Shown here one piece after another: positions 10,404-22,480 of a DNA stretch of 64,000 nucleotides. Source of the DNA: Vitellaria paradoxa (taxonomy: Eukaryota; Streptophyta; Magnoliopsida; Ericales; Sapotaceae); contig CM034237.1 of assembly GCA_019916065.1 (NCBI GenBank), positions 27,285,783 through 27,349,782 of the forward strand, in the 5' to 3' direction. A model generated the notes under the pieces. It was not told the origin of the DNA. It made no database searches and saw only the letters and a program-made list of their open reading frames with translations. The translations under genes and the position numbers were made by a program. How positions within the stretch are numbered: the stretch's first letter is position 1; each line of letters begins with the position of its first letter.

Positions 10404-10591
10404 TAAAGACTTTTGTGGAAATAATTTTCGTTATTCAAAACTGAAGCATTACAAATATATATACACATTATGGAGCACAATCAGCTCCTATAAAAGTGGG
10501 CAGTTACAAATAAGAGCCCTATATATAAGCCAAAACTAACTTTACAACTAAATTCAAAAAATGGTTATTGAATATATTTAGGAAATTGACA
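10404..10591 (-). repeat. 5' LTR of copia element C1
   Basis: 188 bp aligned with 6158-6350. On the minus strand it starts TGTCAATTTCC at 10591 and ends at 10404, directly before TGGTAT. Its right edge abuts the end of an Athila-type gypsy LTR. Confidence 0.7.
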
Positions 10592-11799
10592 GCCACTAAA
10601 ATGTGCAGCTAAATTAACGTCCAAGTGCAAGGACGAGTGGTGTAGTTTTAGTTCGGTGAATCTGAGATCGTATTCTTAGGGAATCAAATAAAAATAAGTT
10701 CTATGTTTTTTTTTTTTTTTAAATATTTACTACTTATATGAAAAGCAGTAAAAACAGTTCAGATTTGAGTTTTGATGATTTGACTAAACTAATTAATTGA
10801 CAATAAAATAAAGACTAAGAGAGCAATTAATGAAAGCAATAAACAATCTTGTAAATTCAATGAACTAATTATAGAAGCAATTCTTAGTTCAACTAACAAA
10901 TTTGGGTAATTCTTTGTACTTAATCAATTGAAAGCAATTTACAACACTCAGTTTGATAGTCACGTTTAGGAAATTCTATTCGGAAAATTGTTTCATTAAT
11001 AATCTAACAATTTTAAATCCTAGTTTTGAAATCACACAAGGATAAGAAAAAATGGATGAATATTCATTATTTCTTTTTTAGGGCATAAATCAGTTTACTT
11101 TTATTTGATTTATTTTGAAGGTTTTAATCAATTGAGATTATTAGTGATTTAGGAATTAAATATGAACAATCTCAACTATTTTCAAATGGATCAAAAACAA
11201 AGAAAAACTGATTTATAATAATAAAACATTCAATCAACTAAATATTAGATCACCCATCAATGATAGGTTGAACTAAGAAAAGGATTTAGCCTAGCATGAA
11301 TAAAACAATAAAACTAAAGTTAAAAAGAGAACGAAGAGAGAAAACAAACTCCGTTAATAAAGCTTTGAAAGAATTACAATGTATTTGAAGTAAACACCAA
11401 CTTGAATCCAATGTGTGAAGTATATATACTCTCCAAACTCTATAGAAAATGAATCTAAAAATTGGGAAAAAGACGTACGGCTACTGTAGTATGATTTTTA
11501 GTGTTGTAATCAGCCGTTGCCGTCTAGATGGAACGGCATGGTGTCCGTACGGTAGACAAGAAGTAATGTGATCTAATCCAAATCTTCAAACTGCCAGTTG
11601 TTGTCTCGCTGCTATCCGAACGGGACAATGGGTGTTCGGATGGCAAGATCTTTCTCTTTAGCATTATTCCGCTCTTTTATCCAAATATCTGCATATTAAA
11701 ACAGTAAAACAATATGAAAAATATCATAATCTACCATTTATATATGACAAAGCCATGTAAATTAGGTTTTATGATTACACTTTTCAAGTGTAATCTTAA
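10592..11799 (-). mobile_element. 3' LTR of an Athila-type Ty3/gypsy element
   Basis: On the minus strand a GCTCGAGG block and a polypurine tract TAAGTTGGGGG (11800-11810) precede this segment, exactly as in Athila/Tat elements just before the 3' LTR. Inside, a GCTAGGCTAAATC block near 11290 matches the plus-strand LTR at 16660-18503 (block near 17800), so the two belong to one family in opposite orientation. A perfect 10-bp inverted repeat (GATTACACTT/AAGTGTAATC, 11773-11795) sits at the LTR start. The end near 10592 borders copia C1; no TSD is seen. Confidence 0.65.
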
Positions 11800-13519
11800 C
11801 CCCCAACTTAAACGTTGCTAGCCTCGAGCAATGTAATTAAAATTAAAACAAATTATCTAAAATTCTATATCCTTTTTTTGGTTGGAATGCAATGATTGCA
11901 TTTAGCAGTGTGCAACAAGCCTTATAAACCTAGGCTCTCCCTATTGGATGGGTGTAGTCTCGTGAGGGTTTGCAGTGAACCTATCCACAAAATTCCTAAT
12001 TGATTTTAAGTTAATTTTCAATCAATCTGACAAATCCTAATTCAATCTCAATAATCAACAAGTCATAACGTCCAAAAATTGCATAAATACTTTTCCAAGA
12101 CATATCAAACTAACCATTTTTCAATTGTTTGATTTCAAATGAGTTAAATCATATCATCCATTCAAACCAACCACCAAGCATATCCATAAACTGCGGTTTT
12201 GACTTTAAACCTCACAAAGTTATTCACCCATCAAATAAATTCACTTTGGAAAAGGCTTTTCCAATGGTTCATACAAGAATGCAAAACGAAATTGTGTATG
12301 GAACCCAATAAAGACGTGAATAAAAAAATTTAAAGTATATGCGAGTGATCATAGCTTCATGGATGAATGTATTAATGCATAAATCAAAACTATTTTATTC
12401 AATCACATACCTTAGATCAATGCTCTTATAAATGCCCTTCACCTAAAGTCCGTTAGGTCTTTCAATAGATTGTAACTTGGCCATTTGGTGTTGGGTTACA
12501 AACGAAGGATATGAAATTCAAATTACATGTTTAGGGATTTAGTGGATGGTGCATTATATTTCATTCCTTCTCCTAACTTTTCCTTTTCCACTTTTTTGCA
12601 CACTAAACTTAATAACCAAAACTTAGAGCTTTATTCATTTTGAACTTTTTTTTTAAAGTATTATTGGACTAATAACAATGATTTTCTGAAATGCAATGTC
12701 CCATATGTTTTTCTTTTTACATCCTCTTTTCTCATTTACCAACTTCTACCTTATTCGCCCTGTCATTACACCAACATCCGCTGACATGCAAGGGTTAGCT
12801 TAACTAAATAACTAAGGTTAAAGGGTTTTCATTGTGGCTGAAGTAAAGAAATTTATTTTTCTCGCTTTGTTTTTTATTTTTTATTTTTTGGAAGGCCTCA
12901 AGTTGGCTCCTAGGAGACTGAAACAAAGAAAAGGGTATAGGCTCAAAATGTTCAAATATGGCCTAACATCACTTTAAAGGCTAATAGCATTATTCAGAGG
13001 TATTGACCCAGATATGTTAATCAAATAAAATGTCTTGTACATTCAATACCAAAATAAGATGATATAATGATGCTATGTAAGAAATTGTAAGAAAAAAGAA
13101 AAAAAGGGATTTAACATATAAACCCTCAAGAAGGGAGAATATGGCTCTAAAGCTCACAAAATGTAGGGTTTTAAATCTTCATTTATGTTTTGGTATACTT
13201 GGATGATCAGTTTTCATAGACTCAGCTTCCCCACACATTCTTATTCAACAATCTCAAATGATAAGTTCTTAATATTCTCAAAAAGGTTTACACTCAATTT
13301 AAACTTTATTTCTTATTTAAAATTGAGAAAGAATCATTCATCATTTTCATGATTAATATCAATCTAAAATTGATTTAAAATTATGAACGACAAGATTCAT
13401 TTATGCTAAGTCATGTAAATTCAAAATCTACCCTATTTTTGAAAATTTCAGTCCAATTTTCTAAATTTCCTTAACTAAGCATATATTATACTTATCATGC
13501 GACTGTCCGACCCTGAAAT
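11800..13519 (-). mobile_element. Non-coding 3' internal region of the Athila-type element
   Basis: Between the polypurine tract and the next LTR-like piece lie ~1.7 kb without a frame of note (longest 60 codons). This fits the long untranslated stretch that Athila-type elements carry between pol or the env-like frame and the 3' LTR. Assignment is by position, not by a coding match. Confidence 0.4.
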
Positions 13520-13920
13520 GTGTTTGGGTTCTACCTCTCAAGTGTAAGAGTGCAGTCGTAGTTTTAAACTTGGTGAGTCCGAGGTCGAACCACAGGGAGG
13601 GCTTTGTTAAAAGCTCAAGACTTGTTCTCTTAGTTAGTAGGTAAACCTAAATTAATTTAAACTAATTTTGGATTTATAGGATGTCTGAGAATGGTTAGGT
13701 TGAGAATGATGGAATGAAGGAATTGTGATATTAAATTAAAATGTAATAAAATTAAATTTTAAGGCAAATTGATTAACTCAGAAGTTAAATTAAATAACAA
13801 ACATGATATTAAAGAGGTTCTTGATTCAATTTTCAAGTCTAGGTAGTTCACTACTTCACTATAGGATGATTGCGTTCAAATCTGAATTAAGGGTTTGTTC
13901 AAAAATATTGAGGGACTCAT
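13520..13920 (-). repeat. LTR-like fragment related to the Athila-type LTR
   Basis: A block reading TGGTGAGTCCGAGGTCG followed by ACCACAGGGA (about 13570-13605) corresponds to the degenerate block at 10640-10685 in the other minus-strand LTR. This suggests the outer end of another gypsy LTR in the same orientation. It stops where gag-like sequence begins near 13920. Confidence 0.4.
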
Positions 13921-14830
13921 CCCTTTGCTGCCTAATGGTCAGGAGTGGGTGGTCTGTCTTCTTTGCTGCTGACCGCCAATAAGTGCCCTACAAAGAGTTT
14001 GCTTAATTAAGTAGAGCATCCAATCGTGCTAGGCTTGATCTTGTTAAACCACATCCTAGCAAAACCCTTGAGTGTGACTAGAAAGGCTTGGCACATGATC
14101 TTATCCGGGACTACTTGCAAATACATTAGAGCCTTTCACGTTTCTAAGTGATCAAGCAAATCCTTGGAGTCGTCAAAGGTATCAACCGTTAGCATCTTGA
14201 CCTTTGTGGAAGTGGGCAACTCATTATTTTAGTTGTGAATGATAAGCCTGTTTTGTCGACCAAATCATCAACGATGTTCGGAGTTTTCACTGCAACTAGG
14301 ACCCCTGCCATCTGGGCCTACAACAACCTAATTTATTCATCCGAAACAATAAAATTTTTCAATCTTTCTCCTATTACCTCGATGCACGAGGGTTGATACA
14401 GTAAATTGCTCCATTTTTGACATTAACCGCACTTCCCTCCCGCCAAGGTTCTTCCTGTTGGTCGTTGCGTCCTTCATTTTTTGTAGTCACTGTATTATTC
14501 ACACCATTATTTCCTCCGCCCCCTAACTTGACTACTGGCTGTAGAACTTCTGTGACAGCTAGGACTTGCTGTAGCAATTGCTGGTTTTAAGCAATCAACA
14601 TCTGCATGCATATTATGATCTTGGTGATTTGTCTTTCGACAATGGCTATGCTCTTATTGTTTTGATTCTCTATTGCTGGTGGTTGAGTTGCTATCTTGCA
14701 CCTGGTTTGGATCATAAAAATAAACTAGAACATCAATTCCCATTAACAGTAACAACTGATGATATCAGTTCTTTGGTGATCTGTGTCTAGGCCTCACGAA
14801 ATAGTCTGTAATCTTTCACATTATTGTGGT
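13920..14830 (-). pseudogene. Ty3/gypsy gag relic
   Basis: Read on the minus strand in shifting frames, 13940-14240 gives the gypsy gag core: a DDSKDLLDHLETFH-like segment, then a segment ending in F-A-R-M-W-F-N-K-I, then a G-G-Q-x-x-R-R-Q-T-x-H segment. This order is typical of the retrotransposon gag domain. Upstream (14374-14577 and on to about 14830) is a Gln/Asn/Gly-rich N-terminal region. Several stops and frameshifts make it non-functional. It differs from the Athila-type gag at 18720-19690 and so represents another gypsy lineage. Confidence 0.6.
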
Positions 14831-15250
14831 GCTTACCAAAGAGTCTATAATGCTTAAGTTAGTTATGAAGTCGAGAAAATATTTTGGTAGAGTTTTTATA
14901 AGGGAGAATGTATCTCTAGGGTTGGTCAAGTTTCCTTTTATATGCTTGTAGTTACAATATGGGGAACAGTGGAATCTCTGAGGATCCCATCCGTTATGGA
15001 AATCGTGGCATTCCCATTTTTTGATGTATTAGCATCCTAAGAATTTTGCCTTTCTTCTAGGGAATAGGCTGTTATTTCCAAGTTAGTGGGAGATTCGTAA
15101 GATTTTTGGTAGAAATCTCACTAGAGGCCACGTGGATATGCACAATGGTAGTTAGCTTGCTCAGGACCAATTGAGCAGATCGTGACCATCCAAAGCAGGA
15201 AAAGCTTGGTTGGGCTCGGGTGTTGGTGCTCTGTTTGTTCAACCTCTTTG
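14831..15250. other. Probable gypsy leader, no gene seen
   Basis: This holds no convincing coding frame. By position it is the leader upstream of the minus-strand gag relic. A minus-strand 60-codon frame (15072-15254) has no motif. Confidence 0.3.
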
Positions 15251-16655
15251 TCACATCCCACGTCTAGTGACCCAAAGAGTCAGTGAATAAACATATAAAC
15301 CATGCACAAACCATCAATACCCTGATCAAACCAACATAACCACCTTGGAGCAGCATGCATAATATCTAACATCAAAATAATAAAATAAACCAAGCCACGA
15401 CTATGCCAGGCTACCATTGTCCAGCACAGCCCACAAAATTAATAGTATAGGCCTTAAAGCCTTTATAACCTAAACGAATAAGTCTCCAAATTTAAAATAA
15501 TATTACAATCTCAAATAACATTAAACTTAAATGAATGAGAAATAAATGTCTACAACAACTGTGCAACTTCTAGCTCAAATCAATCCCCACCTAAATCTTT
15601 AGGTTCAGGACCTACAGCAAAATCTGTAAGGATATGAGCACCAACCACTTGTGGCCACGATGCATAATACCAACATATATCGTATATAAGGCAACAGTAT
15701 GAAATATAATCATCATAATAGTCAACATTCTTAATAGCATCACATTATATCAATAAAACCAAACAAACAGGATCATCATCATAGTTTTCAACGATAATTC
15801 CAAATATTATCTTTCTTAATCTCATCATTATCCATTCATAACCACATTAACATTCTCAATCACAACTACAGGGCGTGTAAATCCAACGTCATATTTATAA
15901 GTCAACACTTAATGGAATGATGAAGCAAAAGTCGTCATCGTTCATGGCCATGATTAATCACAATATACATCATATGTTTGACTGCTAGCCTATCGGCAGG
16001 AACACTAATCCCCACACAGGTTTTAGATCTTTTAACCCTAAGCTAATCTTTGTATCCTTCTTATTTTCCTGTATCCTTTATCCCAATCCCATAATATCAA
16101 TTAGAATATCATCTTATCTTATTTTTAATTCTCATAACCATTATCATCTTTATTTCACCATCTCAATTAATTAAATGACAACATATAACCACATTCCAAT
16201 TAGAACTATATTCTCAACTTATTCTTAATAATAAGAACTTCACAATTCATCGTTGTCTTCTCTTTCCACTTTTCTTATTCACAATCTTATTCATATGTTA
16301 TCATTTGTCATTAAAAGTTCTAGCATCATAACATCATCCTATAACCTCAAGTCACAACATAACTATCAAATAACCTTATCTCATATCACTAAACACATTT
16401 TCTAGATCATAAATTTAAGCCTCAAATATAATGGATAATTTTAAATATCATGTATAATTTGTTCTTTAATATTTTAACTCAAGATCATAAATGATAAACT
16501 AAGGAAAAACCAAAATAGTAAATTGGACAAAAGAGGTCGGGCGTCCCTCTGAGTTCCTCCCCATGCACCCTAAATGGCAAGCACCCCCTATGGTCTAGTC
16601 CTGTGTACCCCAATAGGTGGGCGCCTAACTAAGTTTGGTCTCGAGTGCCCTTAGT
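15251..16655 (-). mobile_element. Truncated Tekay-like (Ty3/gypsy) long LTR
   Basis: It starts TGTCACATCCCACG, the same type of end as the solo LTR at 38298 (TGTCACGCTCCG). It follows that LTR's order: a GGCCTTAAAGCC block, a GGATATGAGCACC..CCACTTGTGGCCACGATG block, and a GGCAGGAACACTAATCCCC..CAGGTTTT block. At 16541-16650 it reaches the G+C-rich GGGCGTCC/GCACCC cluster that marks these LTRs, and then stops at the start of an Athila-type LTR. Roughly half of a full LTR of this family is present. Confidence 0.65.
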
Positions 16656-16659
16656 CTGG

Positions 16660-18503
16660 GTAGAATGTTCAAATGTCATGCTTTGTTTATTCAGTTTGTG
16701 AATTTGCACCTTTATACCTCTTATTTAGATGTCAATATTGAAGCTATTGATTTGAAATTCTCATTTTTTGTATTCTTAAATGATTGCTCACAATCATTGT
16801 TGATTTTAACCTCTTTTTACACTCTTCTTTGGAACATTTTATCAAGTAAAATTCATTTTTTATCATATTTTGAGTATTTATATGGTTTTTATATATTTTG
16901 TAGGGGTATGGAAGGAAAACTCCCAAAGAAAGGCAACTTGGAAGCCTAAAGAAGCAAATCAGCAGAGAAGAAAAAAAGCTTGTTAATTAAAACTTAGGGC
17001 ATATCTTAAGCTTTTGTGGTCCAATTAAGGTGATTCAGAAGCTTGAAATCAAGTACACATTCTAAACTACAACTTTCATGAAGCACTCAAGTCCAAAAGA
17101 GGTCTACATCTGCCCGAAATTAGCTTGCGAATTTACACAATTTGGAATTCTTCAGATGGTTCAACATGACACCCTGTTAGTGTTTTGGCCATAACTTTTA
17201 CTCACAACTCCGATTGATGCGATTCCTTTTAGCTTAGAAAGAAGACTCAAGGGACTAAAATATAGTTTAGAGCTAAACACTATCCTTTGGCATCTCAATG
17301 GCATCAGGATGGCAAATACCAGTAGGCTTTTGATTCCAAACTGCAAAGCAGACATCTTTTTGTCGAGACGCGGTGGCCTTGATAGTTCAGATTTTAAGGT
17401 TTTTCTGCATTCTTCTATAAATATGAATGTTGTATCAGACTTTAGGGGAGCCGTTAATACATTTTAGGGCTATTTTTCTAATACTTTTCTTTGAGTTTTA
17501 GAGAGTTTTCATTATATTTGATTTGAAGAATTGGCTGCATTACGTTTACGCATTAGATTTGGTTAAACTTTTGTATGGTGATTTTGTTCTTCTTTCTCTT
17601 AGGGTTTATGTGTGAGTGACTTAGTTTTCAATATTTTCAATTAAATGATCTTCATTTTGGTTTTTTTTTTTTTCTTTCATTCTTATTTTGTATTTGTTTT
17701 ACAACTTGTGCATGCACTTCGTTTTCACTTCTTTTCGACTTAAAATATAGAATGGATGTTTATTCTTCTTCACGTAATTTTGGTTACGATTCAAATGTGC
17801 TAGGCTAAATCCATCTTAGTTTTAACCTAGGAACATAATGAAATAGAAGAAGATAGATTTGAATATTATGATTTTAGATGAAATATATTTTAATTTGATT
17901 ATAAGATTCGTTGAATCTAGGTTTAACCTTAGAAATCGAATCACCTATGTTATAATTGGCCCTTGGTTACGAGTTGATGCTCGTGCACACCGAGTTTCCA
18001 ATTCAATGTCTCGGTGACTTCAAATCTGATTTCAAAACCCTAGTTCAACGTATGTTTTACGAAAAAGTTTATAAAGTTAAATCTTCCGACCTAGCACTAT
18101 ATGCGTGGATGCTACGTTGAGTTATAATCATATTCAAATCGATCTCTTTGAATTCATTACAAGAATAGGTTAAAACAAGTGTTTTCATTTAAGAGTAATT
18201 CGCTAAAATTAAATCATGTCTTGTCATTACTATTTTTAACTTGAGCTAAGTTTTGAGTTGAAGCATCTTTCAAACCTATTTTCAAAAACCCAAAAAATAA
18301 AAATAAAGATAAAAATAAAAAAATAATATTGTCTTTTTTTTTTCAATTTACTACCCTTTGCAAGCACTTTCACAACAAGTTTTTCCAAAACCGATAGTCA
18401 CACTCTTGCTTCCTATGGCGATGACCTATGACTTGCTTAGACCAAACTATGACCATCTCTTGCACTTGAGAGTATAAACCCTTTCAATTTTTGAGAGTGG
18501 TCA
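16660..18503 (+). mobile_element. 5' LTR of an Athila-type Ty3/gypsy element
   Basis: About 1.84 kb ending directly before a tRNA-primer site. A TATA box (TATAAATA, 17416-17423) fits an LTR promoter. The block GCTAGGCTAAATCCATC near 17800 and neighbouring blocks match the minus-strand LTR at 10592-11799. The left boundary near 16660 is uncertain because it abuts a truncated LTR without a visible TSD. The 104-codon frame at 16635-16949 lies within it and is not a gene. Confidence 0.6.
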
Positions 18504-18509
18504 AGTTTT

Positions 18510-18525
18510 TGGCACCGTTGTCGGA
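18510..18525 (+). other. Primer binding site of the Athila-type element
   Basis: TGGCACCGTTGTCGGA, a two-base variant of the TGGCGCCGTTGCCGGG site typical of Athila/Tat elements, seven bases after the LTR ends in GTGGTCA. It marks the LTR/internal boundary and fixes the plus orientation. Confidence 0.75.
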
Positions 18526-18719
18526 TAGCAACGATTAGTGTGATGAATTTGGGGAGTTTGTGGTGGAATGTGCTTGCCATCCATCTTCAACATAATTGCA
18601 TTTAGGCTTCCAGGTGACATTGCTCCACCTTATTTTTAATTTTTATTTTCATCTTTATTTTGTTTTCTTTTTATTATTTTTAAGAATTGTTAGAGAATTT
18701 GATTTTAAAAATATTAAAA

Positions 18720-19690
18720 GAATTAAAAAAAAAATTGAGACTCTTAAGTTGCATGCAATTATGGTTGGGTAGAGTAATTGTAGTTGACCCTGAATTAGAA
18801 GACCTATCCTATGTACTCGAATCGTTTGACTCACTTTCCACAATTTCATTTACCACTTCATCATTTCACTCAATAGCTAATTTAAGAGATGAAGGAAGTG
18901 TCCACAAGGACAATGGTCCCCCAGAGGTTTGAAGTTTTATACCAATAAAAGATCACTTGAACATAGTTAGGCGAACCACACATTCATGTATCGTTCTACC
19001 TTTGAATAGGGGGAACTTTACATTATGACCTGGGATTATCCAACTCCTTCCCATATTTTGTGGCCTTGACTCTAAAAATCCTTACAATCACTGGAGGAAA
19101 TTTGAGGAAGTAAGTAATACTTGCATTGAACAAAACGTCAATGAGGATGTAGTTCGCCTCTAACTCTTTCATTTTTCCTCAAGGACAAGGCCAAATTCTG
19201 GCTCAATTCCCTTTGGCCTTGTTCTGCTGGAACTTGGCATAAGATGTAAATTGAGTTTTTGAAAAAGTACTTCCCCACCCAAAGACTCAGCATTATAGGT
19301 GACAGATCATCACTTTTGCATGTAAACCCAATGAGAACTTTTGTGGAGCTTGGGAAAGATTAAAGGACCTCTTGATGGCTTATCCCCACCACAGTTTTGA
19401 ATTATGGAGACTTGTGAGTATTTTCCATGAATTCCTCACTCCCCATCTTAAGAAACTCGTGTCTACCATGTGTAATGGTACCTTGTTCGATAAGACTGCA
19501 GAGGACGCCATTGACTTCTTTGATATGGTGGCCAAAAACTCCAACCATTGGGAGATTGGACCTCTTTCTTCTTTAGAGCATAGGAATTCCTTACCTAGTG
19601 GCCAGTTAGAATTGAGCGAAAGTGATGGCCTTCGAGCTAGGTTAGCTGTAATGCAACATAAGTCAGATATGCCATGCAAGTTTTTATGAT
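18720..19690 (+). pseudogene. Athila-type gag relic
   Basis: In shifting plus-strand frames this gives the retrotransposon gag core: a FSLKDKAKFWLNSL-like segment (about 19160-19205), a KYFPTQRLS-like segment (about 19265-19290), and an uninterrupted 106-codon frame at 19372-19689. That frame has L-T-P-H-x-K-K-L-V and A-E-D-A-I-D-F-F segments followed by N-H-W-E, the usual gypsy gag order. Stops interrupt the earlier part. The sequence changes character at about 19690, where another repeat begins; protease and pol are missing. Confidence 0.65.
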
Positions 19691-20155
19691 ATGGCATGCC
19701 ATACACCAAGTCTTGACATGACTACACATGACTTGGCATGTTAGAACACTACTATACACGTAAACACACGCCCACTTGGGTTAACATAGACTTAAAACTC
19801 AAACATTGATCAATCTACAACATTCACCCAAGTGAGCGAGGCTCCAAAGATTGGGAATAGCTTAGGATTGGCTAAACTAATAACTTCTAAGTCATGATCT
19901 CCTATAGATATATCCAACATGCATCCTTTAACTGTCACCCATAATAGTGGATACGTGTTAGAATATAAATTGTCATCACATTTAACATGCTCATGACATA
20001 TCTGATCATATAAAATGCAACATTTACAATACACTTGGCTTGCAGGCCCATTTCACACAAACTTGATCATCATTAGCTAGAAATGAATTCCTCATCAGAG
20101 CTAAGTTTGTTTTCCAAATGGTAAACACTCATTAAGCCATATTAGGCATACCTTT

Positions 20156-20449
20156 GGAGTTAAGCTCCTTAACAGAGTGAAACTTCTTCCTTTAGTTATG
20201 TACAATACGCTAACCCCTTTTCATCAGGAGTAAGGCTCTTTTCCATAGTTACGCGTAAGGCACTAACTGTTCTTTTACTTTGGAGTAATGCTCTCTTTCC
20301 CAGTTATGTGTGAGGCACTAATTATCTTTTCTCATATGGAGTGTTGCTTCCTTTCCCAATTACGGATGAGGAACTAGTTGTCTTTTCTCATTTGGAGTGA
20401 AACTCCCTCCCTATGTTATGCGCGAGGAGCTAACCTTCATTTCAGATCT
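20156..20449. repeat. Five tandem units of ~56 bp
   Basis: Units start with GGAGT at 20156, 20227, 20282, 20338 and 20394 (spacings 71, 55, 56, 56). Each carries a TTCC..AGTTA.G.G.GAGGCACTAAC-like core. Divergence between units is substantial, so the array is old. Confidence 0.7.
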
Positions 20450-20654
20450 TAGTGCGAGACTCCTTCAGGCTAATTAATCTTATACACAGTACTAACCTTA
20501 TCAATTGTTCACTCACCTATTTATACACTTAGTTAACCTTGGCTGATGTTAAGGCTTACTATGCTTGAGGCCAATTAGTTTACCATCCATGATTTTTTGA
20601 TTTCACTTGCATCGACACTTGCATATATATTAGTATATCACATCTGCACAATGC

Positions 20655-21005
20655 ACCAACTTAGACTTAGAGTAAGGCTTTTACATTTGCACACCAGTTC
20701 ACACCACATCAATGCATAGTTTGAACTATAGGTCTAAACTACGTTGAACTTATACTTTCACAGGGTACGTAGGTAGCTTGATCACATAGCTTGAGTCTGG
20801 CCACCATGGTCTTTACAGACCATCTATGCAAGACACAACCTAGACTTGGAGCAAGACTCTCACACACATCTAGCATTACAAATACACATAGATCGGACCA
20901 TAGGTCAGAACTACGTTGACCCAATCTTTTTATAAGGTACGTGGGCAGATCGAGCAGGTAGCTTGAGTTCAGTCACTTTGATCTTCATAGACCATCTTTC
21001 AATAA
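20655..21005. repeat. Direct duplication of a ~175-bp unit
   Basis: Two units share ACCTAGACTTGGAGCAAGACT-like, ACCATAGGTC..AACTACGTTGA, GGTACGT.GG.AG and CATAGACCATCT blocks in the same order (about 20655-20832 and 20833-21005). They differ by scattered substitutions. Confidence 0.65.
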
Positions 21006-21330
21006 ATACTTCATTCTCAGGGCACACACACTCTCATGCATAAGGACTACATAAGTCCACATACCTATTTCCATTTTAGCTTTCGACTACAAGTATTATC
21101 CCCAGCGAAACTTACCTTTTACAAAGCATTCCCCGTGGACAATAGAAGCAAACTTAGCCTTTAAATTGCATATAGAGTCAAAACAGCATATAAAACTCCT
21201 TAGGGTGCATCATTGCTACATAGGCAGATATTGCACTATACTTACATATATAAGCTATGCTCAGCTATCTCATGTTCATACTTCATATGCATTTTAGGGT
21301 TGTATGCACTAATCATTAAAAACTGGACAT

Positions 21331-22187
21331 TATTTTGTAAGATTATGATTACGAAGAGTGGAAGGGACTCTAGATATTCTTAGGTATCTAGATGTAATTG
21401 TTTTTATGCATAGCTAAACCCTCGAACCAACTATCTCTAATTGTATAGACTAGTTGAGAGTCAGTTGAAAAATGGCCTTTTATTACAATTGAAAAAATCT
21501 AAATGAAAACACTTTTAAACTTAAACTAAAAATTGGGTTTCTCAATATATTCATTTTGAAAGTGTCGGGCAGTGACTCATTGTCTCTGCATTCATGTCCT
21601 ATTTTAGCATAAAAACAAATTTTTTCATTTGGGTGGTCTTAGACGCGCCATGTCACAATAAAGACACATGATTTGTGCTCATCAGCTGGATGTGCAGATC
21701 CAGTCATGACATTGTGTCAGTGTAAGTTGTAACTTCTCTTTTCATTTTTATTAAAAACTTGTATTGCATTTACAGTGGTCACTTGGTCTAACCTAGCCTT
21801 CCTATAGCCTCATCGACCATTATAATCTCACTTTTTCCTCATATTTTCCTTTATGGTGAACAAATTCATTAACTATTTATATGTATATGTGTTTGTGTTT
21901 GGGAAGATTTACTAAAATTGAGAGTTCGTTATGAGTTAAGTGCACCTTGTCCTTTATAATTCGAACATTCCTTTTCATTTCTTTGTGAATTTGGTGTTGT
22001 AAGGAGTGTGTGTTGAGTATTAACTTGGTGTTGGAGTCTTTGTATTTATTATGGTAGAGTTCTAGCATTCCCAAAGTTAATCCTAGTCATTTTCTTCTCT
22101 GGTCGAGTAACACAAGGTAAGGAACATTAATTTAATGTTGCATTTATGTTACAATGGTGCATACAGCAAGCTTGAATATGATATCGC
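21331..22187. other. No gene seen
   Basis: AT-rich DNA between the LTR-like repeat and the CACTA element. A minus-strand 65-codon frame (21877-22074) has no motif. Confidence 0.4.
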
Positions 22188-22480
22188 CACTAGCAGTAGC
22201 TAGAAGGGGGTTAGCAGTTGCTAATAAGTTTTAATGACCAGTTGGCGACTGCCGGGAATGGTTTGCAATTATGTCATCGCTAACATTGATTAGCAACCAT
22301 CTCAGCAGTTGTTATTACATTTGTGATTGCAGTGGCAACCATCAGTGAATTTAGTGGAGATGCTTTTACGATCACTAGAGGCGGTCACTAATAAATAATA
22401 AGCGGTCTCGCCATGTGGGAGGAGGATATTAGCGACCGCTGTTTGTTTATTAGCAATCGCTTCTAGCAGTTGCAAAAAGT
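22188..22480. repeat. Left subterminal region of the CACTA element
   Basis: Repeated short words related to TTAGCGACCGCT and its complement (TTAGCAGTTGCTAA, GCGGTCACTAATAA, TTAGCAATCGCTTC) occur every 30-60 bases. Arrays of such words near the ends are binding sites for the TNPA protein in En/Spm elements. Whether these still bind anything is unknown. Confidence 0.6.

Larger units (their letters stand above)
6158..10591 (-). mobile_element. Ty1/copia element C1, Ale/Retrofit-like, RT deleted, split by a hAT insertion
   Basis: Short related direct repeats at 6158-6350 (3' LTR) and 10404-10591 (5' LTR) bound a minus-strand element. After the 5' LTR the minus strand reads TGGTAT, the start of the usual initiator-Met-tRNA primer site. 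Gag begins at 10352 and is cut at 8185-10095 by a hAT element. Protease, GAG-pre-integrase and integrase-core relics follow, then a direct jump to the last ~40 codons of RNase H (stop at 6361). LTRs of under 200 bp and the gag sequence fit the Ale/Retrofit lineage. No TSD is seen. The element begins about 420 bases downstream of the PMP22 stop codon. It is dead: frameshifts, stops and no reverse transcriptase. Confidence 0.8.
19691..21330 (-). repeat. Dispersed LTR-like repeat with internal tandem repeats
   Basis: Reverse-complement blocks of this segment recur in the same order at 29726-30420, for example GGGATGCTTTGTAAAAGGT / GAATGCTTTGTAAAAGGT, and CAAGCTAC...GATCGAGTCAAC / CAAGCTACCTGCTCGATC...GGGTCAACG. 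This makes it one dispersed family with copies on both strands. It contains two different tandem repeats (20156-20449 and 20655-21005) and no coding sequence. It resembles a long LTR, but I saw no primer site or polypurine tract. Confidence 0.5.

Noticed and set aside
16635..16949. 104-codon plus-strand frame at the start of the Athila-type LTR
   Set aside because: Lies in the LTR, hydrophobic and without motif; the homologous minus-strand LTR shows no such frame.
20156..20449. Regularly spaced repeats considered as a CRISPR array
   Set aside because: Units are contiguous, diverged, about 56 bp long, without constant repeats and unique spacers, and the DNA is plant nuclear.
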